A stretch of 64,000 nt of DNA, taken from NCBI RefSeq assembly GCF_019097595.1, contig NC_080716.1, positions 34,537,401 to 34,601,400 of the forward strand, in the 5' to 3' direction. Source of the stretch: Hemibagrus wyckioides. Its lineage: Eukaryota > Chordata > Actinopteri > Siluriformes > Bagridae. Positions 1-10,800 of the stretch are shown one piece after another (positions within the stretch are counted from its first letter, which is position 1; each line of letters opens with the position of its first letter). The notes beneath the pieces were generated by a model. It had not been told where the DNA came from, made no database searches, and was given only the letters and a program-made list of their open reading frames with translations. The position numbers and the translations under genes are program-made.

Positions 1-2266
1 AGAGGCCTGAGAGTAGAGAGCATGTGAAGGATGTGGTTTATTTTCTATTTTCATTTAGTGATGCAAGTTGAGCTGTGAAAAAGAGGAGGAGGTGTGAAGA
101 TGGACGTGTGAAACCAACAACTAACTTTAACTGTTGATAACGTGGATAAATTTAACTCAGCTGATATTATTGAACTCTTTTTAATTTAAAAGTTGTCCAA
201 ACTGAAGACAATCATTTGAAGCTATTCAGATTGAAAAGATTTCAGAATATACCCTCACTGGCCACTTTATCAGGAACACTATACCATCACTATTACTGGG
301 TATATTATATATGGACAAAATACCATCACTAAATGTATAATTATTCTTATTAAAAATTTAAGTTTAATGATTTTTGCTATTCATCATCCACAGAGTTTAT
401 TTTTTTTCTGGTCAGAAGCTTCAGTTGTCACCTATGCTAGGAATATTGTCCATAAGAGGCATAATTAAATGTTATTAATTCATAAGTGGGAATGCTGCTG
501 CAGCAGGTTGTTATCTCTAGTAAAAAATGTGACAAGAATATATTGGGGTGCTCAGGTTTGCTCAAGACCACTATTGATATTCCTCACATTAGAAGAACCT
601 AAAAACAAAGGAACTCTGCTGTGGTCAACTCACAGAATCATTAACACATCTTGAGGAAACACTTTATGCCAGTTATGGTTGCAATGAATCTGAAACTTAT
701 CTTGGAGACACCCAAAAACTTCCTGGACATCCACATTCAGGAAGAAAATGTGAAACTTCAGACAAGGAAAATACACCAAAATATTGTCTAGGTTTATTTA
801 CTTATTGTGTCAAATCTGTCAAAAACTTATGCAGAAATAAACACTTCTCATTAGCCTTGTACACTGACACACACAGGGCAGTGACTCTTTTAGAGGCGTG
901 AGAACAGAGACAAGTTGGCAGTTGTGGTTTACCTTCTACTTTTTTTAATTCAGTGCTGTGTGTTCAGCAGCGAAGAAGCGGAGGAGGTGTGAAGTTGAAA
1001 ATATTTGCCACATGCATCATACAGTAAAAGATGCATTAGATCAAGATGCATTAGACCAGATCTCCCGTTTTCAAATGGTCAGCTTGGGTGAGGGGGACAT
1101 GTTATGGCTGAGTAGTGTACATGTATCTATCCTCCCTCTCTCTCTCTGTCTCTCTCTGTCTCTCTCTCTCTCTCTGTCTTATTCTCTCCATAAGCAAACA
1201 GGAAGTGGTAAGGCTTTAACCCACACCACTGCTCTGTCAGTCAGTCATTAGAACAGCAAAATCACTCAAATACACACTAATACCTAACTAATGCTAAATC
1301 TAATCACTAAATAATTATCACTAACATTTTGTTATGGGAATTTCAGCAGAGTGCTCCTATTTTGCTTGGTCATCTAGTTATCAAACTCTTCTCATTAGTC
1401 CTGTACACACACAGAGCAGGGACCGTGTTAGAGGCCTGAGAACAGACAGCAGGTAACAGATGTGGTTTATTTTCTATTTTTATTTAGTGATGCAATTTCA
1501 GCTGTGAAGAAGAGGAGGAGGTGTGAAGATGAAGGTTTGAAAGCAATAACTAACTTTTACCTGTTGATAATGTGGGTAAATTTAAATCCACTGACAACAT
1601 CGAACTTGTTTAAAGTCAAAAGCAGTCAGATGAAGACAAAAGAACTATTCAAAGTCATAAGGTGTCACTAAATGCCCTCATTGGCCACTTTATTAGGAAA
1701 CTATTTACACCTGTGCAGGACTCCATATGGAGCTTCATCAAGATTTGACTGTTTCTGTTCCAGTTTAAAGCTTTTGGCGCTCAGCCGAACTCTCATGTTG
1801 TGGTGAAAATTATTTAGTTTCAGTTTCAGTTTCTTGACATTCTGTTTAATGTTACACAAAAAACATTGAGTGTTTGACCAAGTGGAAACTGATATCTATA
1901 ATGTGTATGACATTTTCTAAAAATTTGATTTGATAAACTTTGCTTAGTCTCCAGAAAAATAAATAAATTAATTAATTAATTAATCTAAATAAAAGACAAA
2001 AAAAGGCTGTCAGAAGCAGTGGACCAATGGACCATTTATCCTGCCTCTAATCTGAATAAAACTCTACTTTATTTCTGGATATTTGGAATCGCAAACTAGC
2101 AACTTGGAGAGAAGAGCACAGAAAACGGAAGCGTGAATAAAGAGAAAATTATGAGCAAAAATAGCAGAAAGAAGTAAGTAAAGTAAAGAAAGTAAGCAAG
2201 AAAATAAAATTTAGTTTTTAATTCCTACTATTTTTGTTCTTTTCTTTTAGATTTCTTTGTTTAGTT
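1..2266. repeat. Segmental duplication block, copy 1 (gene A intron 1)
   Basis: This block recurs in order at about 24290-27245 (gene B intron 1) and 56835-59120 (gene C intron 1). It is built from shorter, mutually related modules: one around 60-115, 960-1040 and 1480-1530 with a shared GAGGAGGTGTGAAG core, one around 690-760 with a shared GGAGACACCCAAAAACTTCC string, and a (CT)n tract followed by an exon-1-like upstream remnant at 1192-1256. Stubs resembling Tc1 terminal repeats (CACTGGCCACTTTATCAGG type) occur near 256-283 and 1677-1700. No open frame here looks like a real gene. Since gene A exon 2 lies at 7848 and no first exon is visible here, this is read as intron 1 of gene A. Confidence 0.7.
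1192..1256 (+). promoter_or_regulatory. Decayed copy of receptor upstream region with ETS motif
   Basis: A (CT)n tract at about 1135-1178 is followed by ACAGGAAGTG (1198-1207) and then a stretch matching the bases just upstream of the real first exon of gene B (23550-23618), up to the CAGTCAGTCATTAGA string. The match stops before the start codon. Similar remnants lie at 25990-26056 and 32119-32185. Whether it still binds protein or starts transcription is unknown. Confidence 0.5.
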
Positions 2267-2268
2267 TA

Positions 2269-3669
2269 CACTACTCACAAAAAGTTAAGGATATTCGGCT
2301 TTCGGGTGAAATTTCAGGATGCACCTAAAATGCACTATAACCTTTAAAGGTGAACTTACTTTGACCTTCTCTACACTTTTGAATGCACATGTCCAACTGT
2401 TCAGTGTTTCAGTACTTTTTGCAGAACTTGCTGTTCTCTAACAAGGTGCTTAATGGCAAAATTCACAACTGGTGTTTGATCCATGAATCGACCAATAAAT
2501 TTTCTGGTTCAATTAGAATTAATATTTAAACAGTCGTCTTCATCATGCTGTTCACATTTTGACATCATGAGACCAAGACCACACCTAACAACTGATCAAC
2601 AGTACCTCGCCATTGTGAGGCTTCAAACAGGATGTTCTCAGAGCGAAGTGGTGACAGAGATACAGAGAGACTGGAAAAGTCACAGAAAGTCATAGAAGTG
2701 GACGTCCTTTGGCCACATCCCATGTTGATGACCGCTACATTGTGAACAGTGCCCTGCGGAACCGGATGATGGATGCCACTCAACTCCAGGCACATTTAAG
2801 GGAGGTGAGAGGCACCCAAATGTCACGTCTGACCATTCAAAACCATTTATATCAGCGTGGTCTGCATGCTAGATGACCTGCAAGGGTACCTGACCACACC
2901 ACCAGGCACAGGCGTCATCGTCTTGCATGAGCCAGGGAGCATTTACACTGGACGAGGGACCAGTGGGCCTCATGTGCTGTTCTCTGATAAAAGTCGATTC
3001 ACGTTGAGCAGAAATGATGGCCACCAACAATGTTGGAGACGTCAAGGAGAGCGCTATGCATCAGCCACTGTTGTGTTAGTGTTACAGTCTGGGCAGGTGT
3101 GTCTACTCAACACAGAACTGCTCTACATCTTGTGAATGGTACAGTCATTGTGCCCCTGCATGAACAACACAGGCCTAATTTCATCTTTATGGACGACAAT
3201 GCTCCAGCTCATCGAGGTCGCATCGATAGGGAACGGCTCCTGGAGGCTGGGGTACCTCAAATGGAGTGGCCTGCACTTTCTCCAGACCTGAATCCCACAG
3301 AAAACCTATGGGATCAGCTGAGTCACCATGTAGAGGCTCTTAACCCTGCACCCCAGAACCTCAATGACCTGAGGGCCGCCCTTCAAGAAGAGTCGACTCG
3401 TGAACAGCATGAGACATCGTTGTCAAGCTGTAATTGATGGTCAAGGGCACATGACAAATTATTGAGACATTGACATTTTTTGTTGTGGTATACCCACCAC
3501 TGTTGTTGGCTTTTGTTTCAATAAATTGTTTGAGATGAGGAAATCACCATTGCATGCTTCTACTTAAATGCCCTACTTTCATGATATAATATCACTGTAG
3601 CATGAACTTTTTACATTTTCCATAAATTTCACCCACAAGCCAAATATCCTTAACTTTTTGTGAGTAGTG
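2269..3669 (+). mobile_element. Tc1/mariner element with broken transposase
   Basis: The element is bounded by inverted repeats starting CACTACTCACAAAAAGTTAA and by TA target duplications at 2267-2268 and 3670-3671. The + strand encodes pieces of a DD34E transposase. An N-terminal piece starts at 2567 (MRPRPHLTTDQQYLAIVRL), and a C-terminal piece around 3170-3400 has MDDNAPAHRG and SPDLNPTENLW with 34 residues between the second Asp and the Glu. Stops and frameshifts separate the pieces, so it cannot make transposase. The matching positions in the duplicated blocks (about 27243 and 59120) are empty, so the insertion postdates that duplication. Confidence 0.88.
2567..3437 (+). pseudogene. Tc1-type transposase, inactivated
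   Basis: Three frame-shifted pieces together cover a helix-turn-helix N-terminus, the segment around SDKSRFTLS (about 2980-3010), and the catalytic C-terminal part with the third acid in NPTENLWD. Transposases of this kind cut and paste DNA at TA sites. In-frame stops around 2693 and 2872 and a frame change near 3135 show it is dead. It lies wholly inside the element 2269-3669. Confidence 0.8.
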
Positions 3670-5202
3670 TATTATATTCGTCAGGAACAGGTGGACAGTT
3701 CCCTGCCAGGCCCAGAGAGGGCGCTGGCAGGTGAATCTCAGAAGCCTGCTTCTTCATGTGTGTTTTGTGTCATGCCATTCCTATTGTTCTCCTTCCTGTT
3801 GTATCACCTGTTCCCCAATTACCTTAATGTCTAGCCCTATGAATAGGGACCCTTGTGTTCTTGTTCTTGTCGGTCATTGTTCATCTGCTCTGTGGGTTTG
3901 TCCTGTATCTGGTTATGGCATGTTCTTGTTTTTGCTAAGGATTATGTTTAGGTTTTAGATTTCCGTTTCATTTTGATTTCAGTAATGTCATGTCTAGTGT
4001 TAGGTTAGTCTTCCTCGTGTCTTGTGCTTATAAATAAAGTAGTACTTTATTAAATCCCGCACCTGGGTCTTTCTCCATGGGATGTCAGTGCATGCCACCA
4101 CCACAGAGGTCTGGGTTCGAGCCCCGCCCCAGACCAGAATACTTATGGTGTGAAATTGATGCTGCAGTTGTGACCTGATACACATATATACCTACGTATA
4201 TTTAAATAACTCCATTTGTGATGCTCCAAGTAAAAATTAGGGTGAGGGGGGGCTGTTTTCCACTAAAAATTTAATGCACCATTTCTTAATCCTTTACATA
4301 AGATATAGAAGGAAGAGTTGGGTCACTGTCCTCATTCAGTCTTACCATGGTCTATATTTGAATCTGTTATTAGCTCCAACCTCACTTTCAAGTAAAGTGT
4401 CTAAGATGTCAGTTAGGTTTCCTTCAGTCCATTCTTCCCTCAGTGTCCATAACACAAGTTCTGTTGTCCACAATTTACTGTTTATGTTGTCTGGTTTCTG
4501 ATATTCCTCCACACCATTCTTAAAACAAGATTCTTAACCTAAAACAACCTACAAATTGTTTCTCTGTCCTAATGGACTCTTTAAATTCTCTCTCGTTGTG
4601 ATGTTACTCCACAGTGTTATTATAATGGACTTTCCATAACCAGCCACAAAATATCACCTACAGTGCAAAAACTGCAATAAGCCAATGGGTAAAAATGACA
4701 TTTTTGATAAACATTTAACACAAAACTTCATATATTATTAATCCTTGTATGACCCTCATATGACCCATAATTTTGTAGCAGCAATTTTAGGATTCATCAG
4801 TAATCAGCTTCACACACTTTAACACACTGTCATATATCCCACAAGCAACTGATTGTTATCAGACAAATATTCCAAAAGTCAGTGTGCCAATAATATAAAT
4901 AAAGGAAATGAAAAATGCTAATTGCTATAAATGATAAATGCTATATATAATAAATATTATATTTTTCATATTAAACATGAAAATGTAAGTGCACATGAAA
5001 TATGAGGTATAATATTTTTTAAATTTCTAGACAAATAAATTCTTTGAACAGAAATCATGATTCCTTTTTCTTATCTTCCCATCAGCTACTCACACGAGCT
5101 CATACATTAAACTATTACCATCACAGTGTAGTTGTAATGAGTTTTAAAGAAGCAAACAAATGATGATATTAGTTTGAACATCAACGCTACAAATGTTTAA
5201 AT
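3670..5202. other. Intron sequence, partly duplicated, no gene seen
   Basis: From 3671 to about 4130 the sequence matches 27246-27630 and looks like an old interspersed repeat (TCAGGAACAGGTGGACAG start, AATAAAG-rich end near 4035). About 4160-5202 is AT-rich and has no counterpart in the other two copies. No convincing exon was seen on either strand. Confidence 0.5.
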
Positions 5203-7131
5203 CAGGGGTTCTCAACCTTTTATACTCCAAGGTCCCCTTCTTCTCCAAGTCAGTGTTTTAAGGCCACCCTAGATTCTGGTATACTGTACTTCTGCAGCAA
5301 TGAGAAACGTGTTCGTTTTTCAACCTTTTCATTAACAAAAAGCATTTGTTTTGTTATTACTCTTCCACTGTAATTATTTCTGTAAACAATAAATTCAAGA
5401 TTCGTGACAAGCCTGCTGCTGTTGCTTGTGAATGATGTGGTCAATACATGGAGGGATGTTTGACAAAGCCACAAGCATGTCGTGCTCAGAGGTCAGTCTG
5501 CATCTGTTTTTTGATTTGATGGCTGTCATGGCTGAAAACCCAGCCTCACAAAGGTAGATGGTGCTGAACTGTAGCAGTACCTTCATTGCTGCTGCATGAC
5601 ACACTGGATACTCTGCAGCAGTCTCACACCAGAATGTCTCCAATGGTATTTCCCTGAAACCAGCTTTCAGAGTGCTATCAGATGATAAGTCTATGAGTTC
5701 TTCCAAAAGTCTAGATGGGGAGGTAGCTGGAAGCTTTTCTTCAATGTTTTCAGTAAATGTATTTTTTTTCCAGAGATAAGAAGCTGCTTGATCCTCAGAC
5801 ATTGCAGGAAAATAACAGTCAAATTTCTCTGACATCTTTGAGAGGTGCACTGCAACATGGGGTTTGATGATTTCAAAATCTAGTTCCTTCTTTGCTAGAA
5901 AGGCACTAATTTGTTCAAATGTGTCACAGGTTCCTGAAAGTGCACAGTTTTTTCTATAGTTTTATCTTTTGAAAGCCTCAACTCATGCCTCAACATGCTG
6001 GATAATGCAGTTTAAAGATGCGAGTCAGCATTCGTCCCCGGGATAACCATCTCACCTCTGTGTGCATGAGCAGCGAGTGGTTTTCAGCACCCATCTCTTC
6101 GCAGAAGGCTGTGAACAATGTGGAGATTGTTGCTCTCCAAACATTGTAGCCTGTTGTAGAACATGATGAAGAGTAGGTTCCATATATTTTGTAGCAAGAG
6201 CATCTCTGTGAAAAAAGCAATGTGTAACGGCTTTTATCTGCTGGACCACTCTGGAGTGCTTGTCCATCATCACTGCAACTCCGTCTGTGCAGACGCCGAT
6301 GCAGTTAGCCCAGTTTATTTAATTCGATGTCATCAAACAATCCATCACTCTGAAAATATCCTTTGCCGTTGTAGTAGTGCGTAGCTCCTTACAAAACAAA
6401 AAGTCCTCATGTACTTCCTTTTTCCATTCATAGCCAGCATATGTAAGCAGCTGAGACATTTTTCACACGACTCATCTATCTGTATAGTGAAGTCATTGCT
6501 GTGAAGCCGTGCTGCACACTGTTCTTTGATGTCTTTGGACATGCAGGAGATGTGGAGCTTGACTGTGTCTTTTAAAATCGGTATTTCAGCTGCTTGCTTG
6601 GACTCTCCTCTCCAAATTCTCTCACAATTGCAGTAACACAAGGCAAAATTAAAGAGGATATTTGAGGAGTTTTTTTTATTCACACACGTGTTTTTATTTC
6701 AGTCTGTGCGCTAGCCAGTTGTTTTGCTTTTTGCAAATCCTTGCTTTTCAAAAACAGCACAGTCCCATAGTTAAGGTAACTGTTGTCGTATTGATGTCAC
6801 TTTTTTCTGAGTAGGAGTCTGTTTATCGACGGACAGTTGAACTACAAATTTGTCCATTATGTTTGCTGTGGTGAAATGCCTGACTGAGCGCTCTGTGCTT
6901 GTAGGTGCTCTGTGCACTACATTTTCAGGTTTCAGTCAAAATTAAATTAATTATTAATTTCTTATTTTTAAAAAATAGTTTTAGCATGTTAGTTTTTTAA
7001 TTCAATGTATTAATAATAAAATTAATTACATGTAGGAATATATTTAAATTAATTAGAATTTTTTTTCTGCCCCACTTGGAGGATCACTGAGGCTCTTTAG
7101 TGGGCCATGGCTCCCCGGTTCAGAACCCCTG
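5203..7131 (-). mobile_element. hAT DNA transposon, copy 1 (defective)
   Basis: Terminal inverted repeats are CAGGGGTTCTCAACC (5203-5217) and its near complement ending at 7131. Flanking 8-bp target duplications GTTTAAAT (5195-5202) and GTTTAATT (7132-7139) differ at one base. The minus strand carries transposase pieces of the BED-finger hAT group: a C-terminal dimerisation region at 5395-5850 (AGFSAMTAIKSKNRCRLTSE), a middle piece at 5990-6220 (LLMHTEVRWLSRGRML) and an upstream piece at 6345-6683 (IQIDESCEKCLSCLHMLAM). The BED finger present in copies 2 and 3 is deleted here near 6740. Stops and frame changes separate the pieces, so it is inactive. Confidence 0.85.
5395..6683 (-). pseudogene. 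hAT transposase (BED-finger type), fragments
   Basis: Reading from 6683 down, the pieces fit in order with a hAT transposase of the kind often annotated in fish as zinc finger BED domain-containing 5-like: a catalytic-core segment, the TEVRWLSRGR segment, and the C-terminal hAT dimerisation segment with a start-like Met at 5850. The N-terminal BED finger is missing. The three pieces lie in different frames. It is part of the element 5203-7131 and is not a host gene. Confidence 0.75.
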
Positions 7132-7139
7132 GTTTAATT

Positions 7140-7515
7140 GGGACATTAGAATTGATTATCTTATATAAAATTTGAGAGTTAATTCAGGTGGACAGGACTG
7201 TACCAACAGAGGATAGAAATAGGCCACTTCTAAATGAGACAATGAATTTCTTAGTCTAAAACGAGTCTACAGACCTTTAATAAAATTAAACACTTTGTCT
7301 GGGCAATGAACAATAAAAAAGTAAAGAAATGAATCCCTGCCTCTTTTAAATTCTATGAAGCAGACCATCACTGCTTTAACTTCATCAAAATAAAACAGAT
7401 GTGTACAGATTGTTCTCAGTGTATGGGAGCAGACTGATAGGTGATGAGAGGAATTTAAACAGTTCTGTTTCAAACTACTACAATGTATTTAAGGTCAGGA
7501 TTAAAATGTCCTGTA

Positions 7516-7556
<41 letters not shown>

Positions 7557-7847
7557 AGTTTTATGTCCCAGCTATAAGATTTTCAGACTTCAATTATAAT
7601 AATATCTGCTGCATACTTGGTTACTTTTTGCAATAAAGTGAAACAAACGCATTCATGAGCAGAATACTGACCTTTGTCTAGATTATTGTATTTTTAATTT
7701 ATTTTTCATTTAGAAAGGTTAAAATGTATTTTCTTACAGATGGCAGTTTAGATTTAATCTTGTGGGTTCTGTGTGTCTAAAATGTGCAGTTAAGAGAATG
7801 AATATTTTCCATATTTACATAATGTTCTGTTTCTGTTTCCTTCTTAG
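7140..7847. other. Gene A intron 1, 3' part
   Basis: This is non-coding sequence duplicated at 28595-28956 (partly) and 61480-62473. It contains a (CT)n tract at 7520-7554, and a pyrimidine-rich splice acceptor leads into the 36-nt exon at 7848. The SINE found in the gene C copy (61835-62063) is absent here at about 7478. Confidence 0.6.
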
Positions 7848-7883
7848 TGCTGATTTCACTTATACCAGTGTCCCAGGCTCAAG
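7848..7883 (+). CDS. Gene A exon 2: second signal-peptide mini-exon
   Basis: A 36-nt exon follows a TTCTTAG acceptor and precedes a GTGATT donor, phase 1 at both ends. With the last base of exon 1 it reads LLISLIPVSQAQ, the end of a hydrophobic signal peptide with a likely cleavage site. Near-identical mini-exons occur at 32786 and 62474. A signal peptide split by a tiny second exon is a hallmark of Fc-receptor-family genes. Confidence 0.8.
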
Positions 7884-10800
7884 GTGATTTATATATAGTT
7901 TTTCCTTTATATTGTCTGCATTTTTAATTTGTTTTCATGATGAGAAGTTTGTGCACAATTTATTAATTTGATCCTTGTTAATTAATGCAGTTTTTATAGC
8001 TCTAATCAAAGGACGACTGCAGCATCAAATTTGAATAAATAGTTTCATGCTGCTTAAATGTCTTAACATATTAAATACAAAACAGCACAAGTTTAATGAC
8101 AGCAGCACAAGAGAGCAACTGACATAACTAGTGCTAAATAAAATGCTCCATGATGCCCCTGATTTCTTAATATTAAGCAGGTTAGACATATCAGTATCAA
8201 CAAGTAACAAAAACATGTACTCATACTCACAATATACATGATAGTAGTGTAGACTTACATACAGGGAGGAGGAGACACTCAGGGGACTTACAGCTGGAAG
8301 ATAAATAATAATGAACCCTATATAGATGAAAGGGAGAGAGACTACACAGACAGCACAAGTCAGGAGTTCAGAATCTGGTCTGTTGAAGACTCTGGAGAGA
8401 CTCTCAGAGCTCAGAGATCAGTTATGCTATTGATCTGATTTTGAGCTGTCAGTAACTGAGTCCCAGTTTCTTTAATGTTGACTTTCACTTCCCTGTCGAA
8501 TAGACAACAATTTCAAGAATAATCATTATGTCCTTTTCAGTAGCATCTGGGTTTTATATTATGTTTTATATTAAAATTGTGGTGAATCAGTCTGATTATT
8601 AGAACACAGTGAACATTAAGAATGAAGACAGTAAATCTCACCTTGTGTTGGCTCTGCCATTATCTGAAGATTACTTAAGGCAATGGAATTATAAGGTTTT
8701 ATTAGAGTATTCTGTGATTCTGAGAGATTTTGATGATCAGCATCATCCACATCAATGTCTGTCTAATTATCTGAGGTAGAAATCCCTCACAGCATTTAAA
8801 TACGAGCCTCATTATATTCTCTTCACTTGACTGATGTCTGTTCACACTAGCACTGGGGAAATAATCCCTGATTCACTTCTGTCCTGTTGGATATATTTCT
8901 AGTTATTAATGTCTTTGTATTATCTCATGCAAATATTTTATAACTTTGTCTGCTGTCATCTTTTATAAAATGTGTCAGCACTCCTCCTTGTTTTAATGAT
9001 GATGTAATGCACGAGACATTTTGACTGCAACTATTCTTCTATTCAGCTACACATATAGTCACTGATTAGCATAATTATAGAATTACTTACATTTTATTTA
9101 AAAAAAAAAAAAAACTCTCAAGTGTGAGTCTCTTCTGTGGCTTTAAGGAAAATGAAAAAAATCCTCTGTCATGGCTTTACTGTATGAAGTCATGTTTTTG
9201 CTCATTAAAAAATAATGCAGATATGTTCAGATGGTGGTTCAGGATTTGTGCAGGATCCATAAAATACCATCTAAAATCAGCAATTAGTGTTTCTATACTT
9301 CAATCAGGTCAGGAATTCTGTTATATAAATACACTGAATATCAGCCGAGTAAGATACAGCTGTAACATCTTGTATTAAATGTATTTAATATTGTATTAAA
9401 ATATTAGACACTGCTTATGTTGTAAAGTGAAAAGCAGCTCTGACTCCTTCATCATTTCATACCAACAGCAAAACCCAAACCGACTGTGAGAGTGAATCCT
9501 CAGAGCTCCGTCTACACTGGAGACACCGTCACTCTGAGCTGTGAGCTGCAGCAGGGGACTGGATGGGGGTTTCACTGGTATAGAAATAATCAGTTACAGA
9601 ATCTGAACAGAGAACAAGAGAACACACTTAAAGTGACAGTGGATAATGCAGGAGAAACAGAGTACTGGTGTCGCGCACGCAGGAGAAACTACTTCACACA
9701 TTACAGCTACTATTACAACAGCTACTACTACACAGAGCCCAGTGATCCTGTCAAGATTACAGTGAGAGGTATGTCATGATGAGGTTTGTTAAAGGGGTTA
9801 GAAAAAATATTGCTTTATTATTGCAATTACTTATCATTCCAGACTCTTCAAAATCTTGAAATACTGGAAAATGTTAAAATTTTGAAATGTTGAAATTTAT
9901 TTGGCTAAAAAAGTTTAAAAACAGTGTATTTAAGAATTTTCATGACAAAGTAGTTTTGCAGTTTTGCTGTAACATGACAAGCTGCATTTTTTTAATTTAT
10001 TTATTAGACAAGTGAGAAAACAGAGAGCCTGGTGGGATGCCATGTGGGCTTTTGTTCTGATTTATATCTTGTCTCTGCTCCTGTCCTGTCATTGGTTGTT
10101 ACTCTAATGTGTCTAGATTATACTTCAGCCTTGATTTGTCTGTGTATTTAAGACTCTTTGTTTCACCATGTCTTTGCCTTGCAACTGTCCTTACACCTGT
10201 GTGTTTATTTTGCTTCAGCCATGTTTTAACATATGGTGTGTGTGTGGTCCTGGTATTCCCTATATGTTATGTCCACACAAGTATAGTAATACCTGTAAAT
10301 TTGTCCTTTCGGAAACTTTTTTTTTTTGTCCCAATGATGAAACAAGCATCTATGAATCTATGGAATGTGCCCATAAAATATGAAAACCCAATGTGTGTGT
10401 GTGTGTGTCTGGATGTGTGTGTGTGTGTGGCTTTGTTTGCATTACCAGCACTTCCAGACAGCCCATGAGTGGCCAACGTCTCCTGTACAAACACTGCTAC
10501 TGCTAGATCTTTAACCATGGCAGAGAGGTTGGAGCAGAGAACCTGCTTCTCTCCAAAATTTATCACACTGTTCTGATAATATTCAAGTCAGGTGACTGAG
10601 CTGGCCAGGGCATTTGTTAAAGTTCATAATGGCACTCCTCAAACCCAGACTTAACTGTTTTGGCTGAGTGTATGGGAACATAAACATCTTAAAAAATGGC
10701 ATAATTGTTGGAAACAACATTTGGACCATAGCATGATGATCACTTAGAATTTCCAAATACTTGGTGGCAGTAACATGACCATGTAGACTAATGATGGCAC

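Noticed and set aside
4100..4135. tRNA B-box-like string GGGTTCGAGCCCC
   Set aside because: No matching A box or cloverleaf arms nearby; the copy at 27610 has lost it.
10109..10566. Overlapping open stretches on both strands around a (TG)n tract
   Set aside because: Low-complexity translation (runs of Val/Cys or Thr/His) and repeat-like DNA; no splice context or recognisable domain.
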